From Micromonospora wenchangensis (GTDB lineage: Bacteria > Actinomycetota > Actinomycetes > Mycobacteriales > Micromonosporaceae): a stretch of 64,000 bases of DNA. The stretch is taken from NCBI RefSeq assembly GCF_002210435.1, contig NZ_MZMV01000040.1:1-64000 (forward strand), given 5' to 3'. The notes under the pieces are model-generated. The model did no database searches and had not been told where the DNA came from. It saw nothing but the letters and a program-made list of their open reading frames with translations. Position numbers and translations under genes: made by a program. Shown here piece by piece: positions 43,299 to 52,547 of this stretch (positions are counted from its first letter, which is position 1; each line of letters starts with the position of its first letter).

Positions 43299-43985
43299 AT
43301 GGCGGAACAGTCGATGGAACCGGGGACGGGCTCGGCGGACCGGGCGCAACGGTTGAAGGTCTTCCTGGTCGACGACCACGCCATGTTCCGGGCCGGGGTC
43401 CGGGCCGAGTTGGGGGCGCACGTCGAGGTGGTGGGGGAGGCGAGCACGGTGGCCGAGGCGGTCGCCCGGATCGCCGCCACCGGGCCGGACGTGGTGCTGC
43501 TCGACGTCCACATGCCCGACGGCGGCGGGCGGGCGGTGCTGGACGCGATGCGCCGTACCCACCCGCAGGTGAAGTTCCTCGCGCTGAGCGTGTCCGACGC
43601 CGCCGAGGACGTGATCGGGCTGATCCGGGCGGGTGCCCGGGGTTACGTGACCAAGACCATCTCCCCCGATGAGTTGACCGACGCGATCCGCCGGGTGGCC
43701 GACGGGGACGCCGTGTTCAGCCCCCGGCTGGCCGGGTTCGTGCTGGACGCCTTCGCCGCCCGGCCGGACGCCCCGGTCGCCGATCCCGAGCTGGACCAGC
43801 TCACCAACCGCGAGCGCGAGGTGCTGCGCCTGCTCGCCCGGGGGTACGCGTACAAGGAGATCGCCAAGGAGCTGTTCATCTCGATCAAGACGGTCGAGAC
43901 GCACGTGTCGAACGTGCTGCGCAAGCTCCAGATGTCCAACCGATACGAGTTGTCCCGCTGGGCGGCGGACCGACGACTCGTCTGA
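43299..43985 (+). CDS. NarL/LiaR-type response regulator
   Basis: 228 residues. Receiver domain with the acidic pair in FLVDDHAMFR, phospho-acceptor D69 in VVLLDVHMPDGG, T in LALSVS and K in YVTKTIS. LuxR HTH at about 163-225 (LTNREREVLRLLARGYAYKEIAKELFISIKTVETHVSNVLRKL). Partner of the kinase immediately upstream. ATG 43299 with AAGGGA upstream. Confidence 0.94.
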   Translation: MAEQSMEPGTGSADRAQRLKVFLVDDHAMFRAGVRAELGAHVEVVGEASTVAEAVARIAATGPDVVLLDVHMPDGGGRAVLDAMRRTHPQVKFLALSVSDAAEDVIGLIRAGARGYVTKTISPDELTDAIRRVADGDAVFSPRLAGFVLDAFAARPDAPVADPELDQLTNREREVLRLLARGYAYKEIAKELFISIKTVETHVSNVLRKLQMSNRYELSRWAADRRLV

Positions 43986-44016
43986 CACCTCCCATTCCGG
44001 GAGCATCACCCCAGGG

Positions 44017-44046
44017 CTGACAAGAGATCAATTCGTGTCGCATAAT
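44017..44046 (+). promoter_or_regulatory. Promoter of the thioester surface-protein gene
   Basis: CTGACA (44017-44022), 18-bp spacer, CATAAT (44041-44046), in a locally AT-richer stretch. Predicted start about 44053, giving a 100-nt leader. Confidence 0.6.
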
Positions 44047-44153
44047 GCCCCGTCGCCTTCGCGCGTGCGGGTGGTGTCACGACCCCGCCCGGGGGCGACG
44101 CACACCGGCCCGCCGGGAGCGGGCCAACCCCTGGGGAGAGGTGCACGGAACTG

Positions 44154-45347
44154 ATGTTCGGAGAACGAGGACGACGCTGGGCGGGTATCGCCACGGCGCT
44201 CGTCACCGGTGGCGCGCTGGTGCTCGCCGCAGCCGGTCCGGCCGCCGCCGAGCCGGCGACGAAGGGCGTGGCGCGGGCGGTGCCGGGCACCAGCGTCACG
44301 CTGAAGCTGGACGGTCGGGCGCAGAAGACCTCGGCGCTGGCCCTGGAGCTGAAGGACGGCACCGTGCCGGTCTTCTGCATCGACTTCCACACCCCGGTGG
44401 CCCGCAACGGCGAGTACGCCGAGGGCAGCTGGGACGAGTCGGAGGTGAAGAACCTCGGCCGGGTGCAGTGGGTGCTCACCCACGGCTACCCCAACGCCGA
44501 CCGGGCGAAGCTGCTCGCCGCGGCCGGGGCGACCCTGCCCGCCGGGCTGCCCGACTCCCGGCGCGACACGCTGCTCTACTTCGGCACCCAGACGGCCGTC
44601 TGGCACTTCAGCGACGGCGTCACCCTGGGCGACTGGGAGCGGGGGCTGACCGCCGCCGCCGAGTACGACGTGATCCGCCGGGTGCACGACTACCTGGTGC
44701 GCAACGCCACCGACCAGCCGGAGCCGAAGGCCGAGCTGAGCCTGGACCCGGCCTCGGCCACCGCGACCACCGGCGGGCGGGCCGGACCGTTCACCGTGCA
44801 CGGGCCGGCCGGGGAGATCGCGCTGAAGGTCGAGGGCGGCAGCGCCGTCGACGCCGAGGGGCGTCCGGTCGGCACGACCACCAACGGCGGCCGGTTCTGG
44901 CTGACCGCCACCGCCGCCGGCCGGGTCACCGTGACCGTCTCCGCCCCGGACTCGGTCTCCTTCGGGCGGGTCTTCCTCTTCTCCGGCGGCAAGAACGCCA
45001 AGCAGAAGCTGATCCTGGGCGGCAGCACCGGCACCTCGGTCACCGCCGACGCGGCGGCGACCTTCGCCGCCGCCCCGGCCTCGCCGTCGCCGTCGGCCTC
45101 GCCGTCCGGGTCGCCGACGCCGTCGCCGTCGCCGTCGGAGGTGTCCCCGTCGCCGTCGACCCCGGCGGAGTCCTCGTCGCCGCCGGCCAGCCCGGCGCCG
45201 TCGACCTCGCCGGCCAGCAACGGCGGTGGTCTGCCGCTGACCGGGTCGCCGATCGCGCTGGCCGCCCTGGCCGGGATGGCGCTGCTCGCGTTCGGCGCGG
45301 TGGCCGTGCTGCTGGTCCGCCGCCGCCGGATCCGCTTCACCGTCTGA
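44154..45347 (+). CDS. LPXTG-anchored thioester-domain (TQXA) surface protein
   Basis: 397 residues. Signal peptide 1-32. A thioester-type domain (about 45-195) has C75 in VPVFCIDFHTP and Q146 in GTQTAVWHFSDG, the Cys-Gln pair that forms an internal thioester in Gram-positive adhesins. An Ig-like beta domain (about 200-310), a Ser/Pro-rich wall-spanning region (about 315-355), and the sorting signal LPLTG at 360-364 with a TM helix and RRRR tail follow. Expected to be attached to peptidoglycan by sortase and able to bond covalently to a surface amine. It lies next to the envelope-stress two-component genes. Confidence 0.88.
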   Translation: MFGERGRRWAGIATALVTGGALVLAAAGPAAAEPATKGVARAVPGTSVTLKLDGRAQKTSALALELKDGTVPVFCIDFHTPVARNGEYAEGSWDESEVKNLGRVQWVLTHGYPNADRAKLLAAAGATLPAGLPDSRRDTLLYFGTQTAVWHFSDGVTLGDWERGLTAAAEYDVIRRVHDYLVRNATDQPEPKAELSLDPASATATTGGRAGPFTVHGPAGEIALKVEGGSAVDAEGRPVGTTTNGGRFWLTATAAGRVTVTVSAPDSVSFGRVFLFSGGKNAKQKLILGGSTGTSVTADAAATFAAAPASPSPSASPSGSPTPSPSPSEVSPSPSTPAESSSPPASPAPSTSPASNGGGLPLTGSPIALAALAGMALLAFGAVAVLLVRRRRIRFTV

Positions 45348-45360
45348 GGTACGGGTACCT

Positions 45361-45393
45361 CCGGCCCCGGCACCGCGACGGTGCCGGGGCCGG
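45361..45393 (+). terminator. Terminator of the thioester protein gene
   Basis: Perfect 14-bp stem CCGGCCCCGGCACC / GGTGCCGGGGCCGG with a 5-nt loop, 13 nt after the stop. Confidence 0.7.
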
Positions 45394-46014
45394 CCCGTCT
45401 CCGCCGGTCCTTCCCGATCTCACCCGGCCGTGGGTGGGCCGGCGCGCACCGGCGAGCCGGTGTCGTCGGCCGGCCGGGCGGGACTTGGCTCCGCCCGGCG
45501 GAAGTCGCCATCATCCGGATGGTCGAAATCGGCCAACTCTCGGTGGACGTCGAACCGCCTCGACCGGACGGCGGGAAAGCTCACACCTGCTACCCGCCGG
45601 TCACCACCCGGTGCGGCGGACTTGCTGTCTTTCCTGCTCAGAGCGGTACGACCAGGGCATCTCATGATCTTTTCTCAAGTATCGGCAACATGGCGGGCAA
45701 CTAACGGCTTGATAACGGCACCTTCACGTAATGGGCCGGTGGGTGTCACAGTGGCAGCACCTCACCCCTGACGTGAGGCACCCGTGTGTCCCGACCGACC
45801 ACGTCACCGCTGCCCATGGCGCGGATCGTGGTCGTCGAGCCTGCCCGGGGGCCGAGTGCGGGAGTGTGGTGGCCCGGCGGATCGGTCCCCCTGGGGTGTC
45901 CCGATTTCTCTGCGGTAACCGGTGATCCGCAACACAGGATCGCCGTGCGGTGTCACCCCCCAACGTGCGTGAAACCCACGACGGAACCAGGTTAGAAAGA
46001 GGAGGCCCCTCGGA
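45394..46014. other. Long non-coding region upstream of the peptide transporter operon
   Basis: About 620 bp with no convincing gene. It contains an AT-richer island at about 45655-45735 (runs such as TGATCTTTTCTCAAGTATC and TTGATAACGG), which probably holds the operon promoter, then a GC-rich leader to the strong RBS GAGGAGG before 46015. No terminator or riboswitch class was recognised. Confidence 0.4.
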
Positions 46015-47655
46015 ATGAGAGTCTCGAAGCGGGCGAGCGGCGCCATCGCGATGGGTGCGGCGTTCGCGCTCATCGCGTCCGGCTGCTCCAGCGGCAACGA
46101 CGACGAAGGCGGCAGCGCCAGCAGCTCGGACGGTGCCATCGTCGTCGACGGCACCGAGCCGGAGAACCCCCTGGTTCCGGCGAACACCACCGAGACCGGT
46201 GGCGGCAAGATCATCGACTGGCTCTGGACCGGCCTGGTCGAGTACCCGAACAACGGTGGCGCGCCGCAGAACGCGCTGGCCGAGTCGATCGAGACCAGCG
46301 ACTCCAAGGTCTACAAGATCAAGATCAAGCAGAACACGAAGTTCCACGACGGCACCGTCGTCAAGGCCAAGAACTTCGTGGACGCCTGGAACTGGGGCGC
46401 GTACTCGCCGAACGGCGCGCAGAACGCCAGCTTCTTCGCCGACATCGCCGGCTTCGCCGACGTCAACACCTCCGACCCGGACGGCGACGGCCCGAAGAAG
46501 GCCCCCGAGCCCAAGGCCAAGGAGATGTCCGGCCTGAAGGTCGTCGACGACTGGAACTTCGAGGTCACGCTCGCCGCGCCGACCGCCGTGTTCCCCACCA
46601 AGCTCGGCTACAGCACCTTCATGCCGCTGCCGGACGCCTTCTTCTCGCAGGGTGCCGAGGCCTTCGGCAAGAAGCCGATCGGTAACGGCCCGGTCAGCTT
46701 CGTCTCGTGGGAGAACAACGTCGCGATCAAGCTGACGCGGTTCGACGACTACAACCTGCGCGACAAGATGAAGATCAAGGACGTCACCGTCAAGATCTAC
46801 CAGGACGACACGGCGGCCTACAACGACCTGGTCTCCAACAACCTGGACTTCCAGCAGCAGGTTCCGGTCTCCTCGCTGGCCGGCGACAAGTGGAAGGCCG
46901 ACCTGGCCGACCGGGCGATCCCGTCGACCACGCCGTCCACCGGCATCATCGCCTTCCCGATCTACGACAAGCGCTTCCAGAACGCCAAGCTGCGCAAGGC
47001 GATCTCGCTGTCGATCAACCGGCAGGAGATCACCGACAAGATCTTCTTCGGTAACCGCAAGCCGGCCGACAGCTGGGCCAACCCGCTGACCCCGGGTGCC
47101 AAGCCGGGCAACTGCACCGCGTGCGCCTTCGACGTGGCCCAGGCCAAGACCCTGCTGACCGAGGCCGGTGGCTTCACCGGGCAGATGAAGATGTACTACA
47201 ACGCCGACGCCAGCCACAAGGACTGGATGGAGGCCGTCGCCCAGCAGATCAAGACCAACCTGGGTATCGACGCGGTCGCCGTCGGTGTGCCGACCTTCGC
47301 GGTCTTCCGGCAGAACATCAACGCCCACAAGATGGACGGCGCCTACCGCGCCGGTTGGCAGCAGGACTACCCGGACGTCGAGAACTGGGTCAACCCGCTC
47401 TACGTGACCGGTGGCTCCTCGAACGACGGTCTCTACAGCAACCCCGAGGTGGACGCCCTGGCCAAGCAGGCCAGCTCCGCCCCGAGCCTGGAGGCCTCGC
47501 ACGAGCTGTTCGCCAAGGCGGTCGAGAAGATCGACCAGGACGTTCCGTCGATGCCGATCTACTTCGGTGGCCAGCAGTCCGGTCACTCCGAGAAGATCAA
47601 GAAGATGGAGCTGACCAACGTCGGCGAGCTCGACATCACCTCCGTCGAGCTCTGA
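46015..47655 (+). CDS. Peptide ABC transporter substrate-binding lipoprotein
   Basis: 546 residues, SBP_bac_5 (OppA/DppA) family. Lipobox ALIASGC (C24). Characteristic segments: FHDGTVVKAKNFVDAWNWGAY, PVSFVSWENNVAIKLTRFDDY, RFQNAKLRKAISLSINRQEI, and a C-terminal lobe ending in VPSMPIYFGGQQ. It captures oligopeptides outside the membrane for the permease and ATPases downstream. ATG 46015 with GAGGAGG upstream. First gene of a five-gene operon. Confidence 0.93.
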   Translation: MRVSKRASGAIAMGAAFALIASGCSSGNDDEGGSASSSDGAIVVDGTEPENPLVPANTTETGGGKIIDWLWTGLVEYPNNGGAPQNALAESIETSDSKVYKIKIKQNTKFHDGTVVKAKNFVDAWNWGAYSPNGAQNASFFADIAGFADVNTSDPDGDGPKKAPEPKAKEMSGLKVVDDWNFEVTLAAPTAVFPTKLGYSTFMPLPDAFFSQGAEAFGKKPIGNGPVSFVSWENNVAIKLTRFDDYNLRDKMKIKDVTVKIYQDDTAAYNDLVSNNLDFQQQVPVSSLAGDKWKADLADRAIPSTTPSTGIIAFPIYDKRFQNAKLRKAISLSINRQEITDKIFFGNRKPADSWANPLTPGAKPGNCTACAFDVAQAKTLLTEAGGFTGQMKMYYNADASHKDWMEAVAQQIKTNLGIDAVAVGVPTFAVFRQNINAHKMDGAYRAGWQQDYPDVENWVNPLYVTGGSSNDGLYSNPEVDALAKQASSAPSLEASHELFAKAVEKIDQDVPSMPIYFGGQQSGHSEKIKKMELTNVGELDITSVEL

Positions 47656-47669
47656 TCCGAACGGTCTGA

Positions 47670-47709
47670 CCCCGGGTCGGGCTCGCCTACCGGTGAGCCC
47701 GACCCGGGG
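47670..47709 (+). terminator. Intercistronic hairpin after the substrate-binding gene
   Basis: Perfect 15-bp stem CCCCGGGTCGGGCTC / GAGCCCGACCCGGGG with a 10-nt loop, 15 nt past the stop. In an operon this would protect the upstream message or partly terminate, giving more binding protein than permease. Confidence 0.65.
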
Positions 47710-47810
47710 CCGTTCCGCGAGTGGGTGCACCCCACCCCTCGCCACGTTGTCGCCACCCGTGTCGGCCGCACCCCCGCCCCCGGCACACCCCTTGTCAGGA
47801 GGACCACCCC

Positions 47811-48737
47811 ATGGGCCGTTATCTGGTGAGACGGCTGCTCCAACTCGTCCCGGTGTTCATCGGGACGACGCTGATGATCTACCTGCTGGTGTGGAAGGTC
47901 CCCGGGGACCCGTTCGCCGGCAAGTGCGGTGACCGTGGCTGCCCGGACAACTACCGGGCCATGATGACCGAGAAGTTCCAGCTGGATCAGCCCTGGTTCG
48001 TGCAGTACGCCACCTACATGAAGAACCTCCTGCAAGGCGACTTCGGGACCACCTGGTCGGGGCGCGACGTCGGCGAGATCATCTCCACCGCGTACCCGAA
48101 CACCCTCAAGCTGGCCCTGGTGGCCCTGATCATCGAGGGTGTCATCGGCCTCACCGCCGGTGTGCTCACCGGCCTGCGCCGCAACGGCTTCCTGGACAAC
48201 CTGGTCCTGGTCTCCACGCTCTTCCTGATCGCGCTGCCGGTCTTCGTGGTCGGCTTCGTGCTCCAGTGGTTCTTCGGTGTGAAGCTGGGCATCGTCAAGC
48301 CGACCGTCTCCAACGAGATGCGGATCTCCGAACTGCTCCTACCGGGCTTCGTGCTGGGCAGCGCGTCGATGGCGTACATCGCCCGGGTGTCGCGCACCAG
48401 CATCGCGGAGAACCGCCGGGCCGACTACGTGCGTACCGCGATCGCCAAGGGGCTGCCGATGCGCCGGGTGGTCGGCATCCACCTGCTGCGCAACTCGCTG
48501 ATCCCGGTGGTGACCCTGCTCGGCACCGACCTCGGCGCCCTGATGGGCGGCGCGATCATCACCGAGGGCATCTTCGGCATCAACGGCATCGGCCGCACCG
48601 TGCTGCGGGCGATCGTCACCAAGGAGAGCGCTACCGTTGTCTCCATCGTGGTCGTGCTGGTGCTCGTCTACCTGGTGATGAATCTGCTGGTGGACCTGCT
48701 CTACGCCGCGTTGGACCCGAGGATCCGCTATGAGTGA
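47811..48737 (+). CDS. Peptide ABC transporter permease, DppB/OppB type
   Basis: 308 residues, six TM helices. GRYLVRRLLQLVPVFIGTTLMIYLLV at the N terminus, a CGDRGC insertion in the first external loop, and the ATPase-coupling EAA loop RVSRTSIAENRRADYVRTAIAKGLPMRRVVGIHLLRNSLIPV. ATG 47811 with AGGAGGA upstream. Confidence 0.93.
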   Translation: MGRYLVRRLLQLVPVFIGTTLMIYLLVWKVPGDPFAGKCGDRGCPDNYRAMMTEKFQLDQPWFVQYATYMKNLLQGDFGTTWSGRDVGEIISTAYPNTLKLALVALIIEGVIGLTAGVLTGLRRNGFLDNLVLVSTLFLIALPVFVVGFVLQWFFGVKLGIVKPTVSNEMRISELLLPGFVLGSASMAYIARVSRTSIAENRRADYVRTAIAKGLPMRRVVGIHLLRNSLIPVVTLLGTDLGALMGGAIITEGIFGINGIGRTVLRAIVTKESATVVSIVVVLVLVYLVMNLLVDLLYAALDPRIRYE

Positions 48738-48816
48738 GCGCAGCAGCGAACGAACCGTCATTGCAGTGTGCGCGGGCAACCAGGCCGGCGCCGAGCGCAG
48801 CGAGGTGCAGGCATGA
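48730..48816 (+). CDS. Possible 28-codon linking ORF between the two permease genes
   Basis: An ATG at 48730 overlaps the end of the first permease and its TGA overlaps the ATG of the second (ATGA). The encoded peptide begins MSERSSERTVIAV and ends AGAERSEVQA. It is built around two copies of GAGCGCAGC, a motif I recall from short intergenic repeats of Micromonosporaceae, so it may be an inserted repeat that keeps translational coupling rather than a functional peptide. Confidence 0.35.
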   Translation: MSERSSERTVIAVCAGNQAGAERSEVQA

Positions 48817-49784
48817 GCGACCCGAGTGCCGCTTCGATCGTGAGCACGCCCCGTCCCGAGCAGTTGACCGAGGCAAGCTCTCCGGCCACCGCCGGCCCCG
48901 CCGGCAAGAAGGAGAAGCCGCGCAGCCTGCTCGGCGACGCCTGGATCGACCTGCGTCGCAAGCCGCTGTTCTGGATCTCCGCCACCTTCATCGTGCTCTT
49001 CGTGGTGATGTCGGCCTTCCCGTCGCTGTTCACCTCCGGTGACCCGACCGACGGTGTGCTGGCCCGCAGCCGGGTCGAGCCGTCGTCCGACGCCTGGTTC
49101 GGCTACGACGTGCAGGGCCGTGACGTCTACGCCCGGGTGATCTACGGTGCCAACGCCTCGATCGTGGTCTCGCTGCTCTCCACGATCGGCACCCTGCTGA
49201 TCGGTGGCACGATCGGCATCATCGCGGGCTACAAGGGCGGCTGGATCGACGGCCTGCTCTCCCGGATCACCGACATCTTCTTCGGCCTGCCGTTCGTACT
49301 CGGCGCGATCGTCATCCTCACCACGTTCAACGGCGCCGGCTCCAACAACAGCGAGTGGGAGATCAAGTTCCTGGTGATCGGCTCGCTGGTGCTGCTGAGC
49401 TGGCCGGTGGTGATGCGGCTGATGCGTTCCTCGGTGCTCGCCACCAAGGAGGCCGACTACATCGTGGCGGCCCGCGCGATGGGTGCCAGCACCGGTCGGA
49501 TCATCTTCAAGCACCTGCTGCCGAACTGCCTGGCACCGCTGCTGGTCTACGGGACGATCATGATCGGCTCCTTCATCGGCGCCGAGGCCACCCTCTCCTT
49601 CCTGGGTATCGGCCTGCAGAGCCCGGTGGTCTCCTGGGGCATCATGATCAATGAAGCGCAGAACTACCTCCGGGTCTCGCCCTTCCTGCTCTTCTTCCCC
49701 TCCGCGTTCCTCGTCACCGCCGTGCTGAGCTTCGTCATGCTCGGCGAGGCGGTCCGCGAGGCCCTCGACCCGAAGCTCCGATAG
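48813..49784 (+). CDS. Peptide ABC transporter permease, DppC/OppC type
   Basis: 323 residues. N-terminal cytoplasmic segment, first TM at about 55-75 (WISATFIVLFVVMSAFPSLF), external loop with DVQGRDVYARVIYGANASIVV, and the EAA loop RSSVLATKEADYIVAARAMGASTGRIIFKHLLPNCLAP. ATG 48813 with GAGGTG upstream. Pairs with the DppB-type subunit. Confidence 0.93.
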   Translation: MSDPSAASIVSTPRPEQLTEASSPATAGPAGKKEKPRSLLGDAWIDLRRKPLFWISATFIVLFVVMSAFPSLFTSGDPTDGVLARSRVEPSSDAWFGYDVQGRDVYARVIYGANASIVVSLLSTIGTLLIGGTIGIIAGYKGGWIDGLLSRITDIFFGLPFVLGAIVILTTFNGAGSNNSEWEIKFLVIGSLVLLSWPVVMRLMRSSVLATKEADYIVAARAMGASTGRIIFKHLLPNCLAPLLVYGTIMIGSFIGAEATLSFLGIGLQSPVVSWGIMINEAQNYLRVSPFLLFFPSAFLVTAVLSFVMLGEAVREALDPKLR

Positions 49785-49795
49785 GGGAGACCGAA

Positions 49796-50831
49796 GTGTC
49801 CGACATTCTCGTGTCCGAGCAGTCCGCGCCCGGCGCCGACGGATCCGGCCGCCCCTCCGGTCGGCTGCTCGAGGTCGACGACCTGCGGGTGGAGTTCCGC
49901 ACCCGGGACGGCGTCGCCAAGGTCATCAACGGGGTCACGTACCACGTCGACGCGGGGGAGACCCTCGCCGTGCTCGGCGAGTCCGGCTCCGGCAAGAGCG
50001 TCACCGCGCAGACCATCATGGGCATCCTGGACATGCCGCCCGGCTTCGTCACCGGTGGCCAGGTCCGCTTCCACGGCAAGGACATGCTCACCATGTCCGC
50101 CGAGGAACGTCGCCGCATCCGTGGCGAGGGCATCGCGATGATCTTCCAGGACTCGCTCTCCGCCCTGAACCCGGTCTTCACCGTCGGGTTCCAGATCGCC
50201 GAGCAGTTCCGGGTCCGGCGCGGGATGAGCCGTTCCGACGCCAAGAAGCGCGCGATCGAGATGCTCGACCAGGTCAAGATCCCGAACGCCAAGGGCCGGT
50301 TCAGCAACTTCCCGCACCAGTTCTCCGGCGGCATGCGGCAGCGCGCGATGATCGCGATGTCGCTGGCGCTCGACCCCGAGGTGCTGATCGCCGACGAGCC
50401 GACCACCGCGCTGGACGTGACCGTGCAGGCCCAGATCATGGACCTGCTCGGCGAACTCCAGCGGGAACGCCAGATGGGCATGATCCTGATCACCCACGAC
50501 CTCGGCGTGGTCGCCGACGTCGCGGACCGGATCGCGGTCATGTACGCCGGCCGGATCGTCGAGGAAGCCGACGTCTACGACCTGTACGCCAAGCCGGCGC
50601 ACCCGTACACCCTCGGCCTGCTCAACTCGATCCCCCGGCTGGACGAGAAGGGGCAGCAGCTCCGCACCATCAAGGGCCTCCCGCCGAACCTGATGAACAT
50701 CCCGCCGGGCTGCCCGTTCAACCCGCGCTGCCCCATGGCGCAGCCGGTGTGCCGGGAGACCGTCCCCCCGCTGTTGCAGATCGGCACCGGTCGGGCCAGC
50801 GCCTGCCACTTCGCCGAGGAGCTGGTGAACC

Positions 50832-50839
<8 letters not shown>
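49796..50839 (+). CDS. Peptide ABC transporter ATP-binding protein, DppD/OppD type
   Basis: 347 residues. Walker A GESGSGKS, signature FSGGMRQR, Walker B VLIADEPTTALD, H-loop LITHDLG. The oligo-HPY C-terminal domain has PPGCPFNPRCPMAQPVC and a later Cys (SACHF), a four-cysteine set reported to hold an Fe-S cluster in mycobacterial OppD. GTG 49796 with GGGGAG upstream; overlaps the next gene by 8 bp. Confidence 0.94.
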
Positions 50840-51845
<1,006 letters not shown>

Positions 51846-51929
51846 CACGACCCGGGCCGCCTGCCACCGTCCACCCGACGGCGGCAGGCGGTTCGTCGTC
51901 CGCCACGGCCCACGCCCGCCGGGTCGCCG

Positions 51930-52283
51930 TTACAGCGGCCCGCGCCCGGCCCGCAGCAGCAGCAGCGCCAGCTGGGTGCCGTCGGCCCCCAGCTCGCTGC
52001 GGAAACGTTCCAGGATCTCGCGCTCCCGGGAGAGCACCAGCCGGGTGCCCCCGGAGGCCATCCGGGTCACCCCGACCTCCTGGGACAGCGCCGCGCGCTC
52101 CTGCCAGAGCGCGATCAGCGTACGGTCGATCTCGTCGATCCGTTCCCTGATCGCCACGATCCGCTCCGCCGCCACCGTGTCGCCGGTGCCGGTACGGGCG
52201 GCCGCCGCCCCGGTCGGGTCCGCCCCGGCCGGATCGTCGTGCCGCGCGGGGCCACCGCTGGACTCCACCACGTCAGTCATCAT
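51930..52283 (-). CDS. Chorismate mutase, AroQ class
   Basis: 117 residues. After a disordered acidic N terminus (1-36), the AroQ helical domain reads RIVAIRERIDEIDRTLIALWQERAALSQEVGVTR, then RLVLSREREILERF. R46, R63, R87 and E88 correspond to conserved active-site positions; the usual Lys appears as R74. It makes prephenate, precursor of Phe and Tyr. ATG 52283 has GAGGGG 7 nt upstream; ATG 52280 is an alternative. A Phe/Tyr leader ORF and terminator lie upstream at 52332-52478, pointing to attenuation control. Confidence 0.88.
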   Translation of the reverse strand: MMTDVVESSGGPARHDDPAGADPTGAAAARTGTGDTVAAERIVAIRERIDEIDRTLIALWQERAALSQEVGVTRMASGGTRLVLSREREILERFRSELGADGTQLALLLLRAGRGPL

Positions 52284-52331
52284 CGTCGTACCCCTCGGGT
52301 CTCGGGCCCGGTGTTCGGATCCCGGGACGAA

Positions 52332-52362
52332 AAAGCCCCGGGCTCTCCGAGCCCGGGGCTTT
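52332..52362 (-). terminator. Attenuator terminator upstream of chorismate mutase
   Basis: Perfect 14-bp stem (AAAGCCCCGGGCTC / GAGCCCGGGGCTTT) with a 3-nt loop; on the minus strand the 3' arm continues into a run of five T. It lies 14 nt after the leader ORF stop and about 48 nt before the chorismate mutase ATG. Its 5' arm (CCGGGCTC) can instead pair with GAGTCCGG of the leader (52397-52404). Confidence 0.85.
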
Positions 52363-52376
52363 CGTAGGTCTGTCGA

Positions 52377-52442
52377 TCAGGCGCGACCCACGGCTGCCGG
52401 ACTCCCGGTGCCGTAGTAAAAGAAGAACCGCCGCTCGATCAC
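52377..52442 (-). CDS. Phe/Tyr leader peptide (attenuation control of chorismate mutase)
   Basis: 21 codons from GTG 52442 to TGA 52377-52379, containing consecutive TTC TTC TTT TAC TAC (52413-52427), that is FFFYY. CATACT ends 7 nt before the GTG, so the message is probably leaderless. The Tyr codons abut a hairpin (52391-52413, CGGC-A-CCGG-loop-CCGG-CA-GCCG) that would sequester the antiterminator strand. Ribosome stalling at Phe or Tyr codons would mask its 5' arm and favour read-through. Confidence 0.8.
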   Translation of the reverse strand: MIERRFFFYYGTGSPAAVGRA

Positions 52443-52449
52443 GTCGTCG

Positions 52450-52478
52450 AGTATGCCGACCGGTGACCGGCCGCGCAA
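52450..52478 (-). promoter_or_regulatory. Promoter of leader peptide-chorismate mutase
   Basis: On the minus strand: TTGCGC (52473-52478), 17-bp spacer, CATACT (52450-52455), then 7 nt to the leader GTG. Confidence 0.75.
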
Positions 52479-52490
52479 GCACCCGGACGG

Positions 52491-52546
52491 CGGAGGGAAG
52501 GGCCCCCGTCGCCGCGTCCACGCGCCGACGGGGGCCCTTCCCTCCG
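52491..52546 (-). terminator. Terminator of the 5'-nucleotidase gene
   Basis: Perfect 21-bp arms at 52491-52511 and 52526-52546 with a 14-nt loop, starting 1 bp after the nucleotidase stop. It isolates that gene from the chorismate mutase promoter. Confidence 0.8.
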
Positions 52547-52547
52547 G

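Noticed and set aside
40283..43513. 1076-residue minus-strand frame spanning the histidine kinase gene
   Set aside because: Residues before ATG 41860 are antisense to the kinase and regulator; the real PspC/LiaF-like protein starts at 41860.
45430..45771. Possible 113-residue gene upstream of the peptide transporter
   Set aside because: No RBS, poor codon bias, low-complexity start and no recognisable domain.
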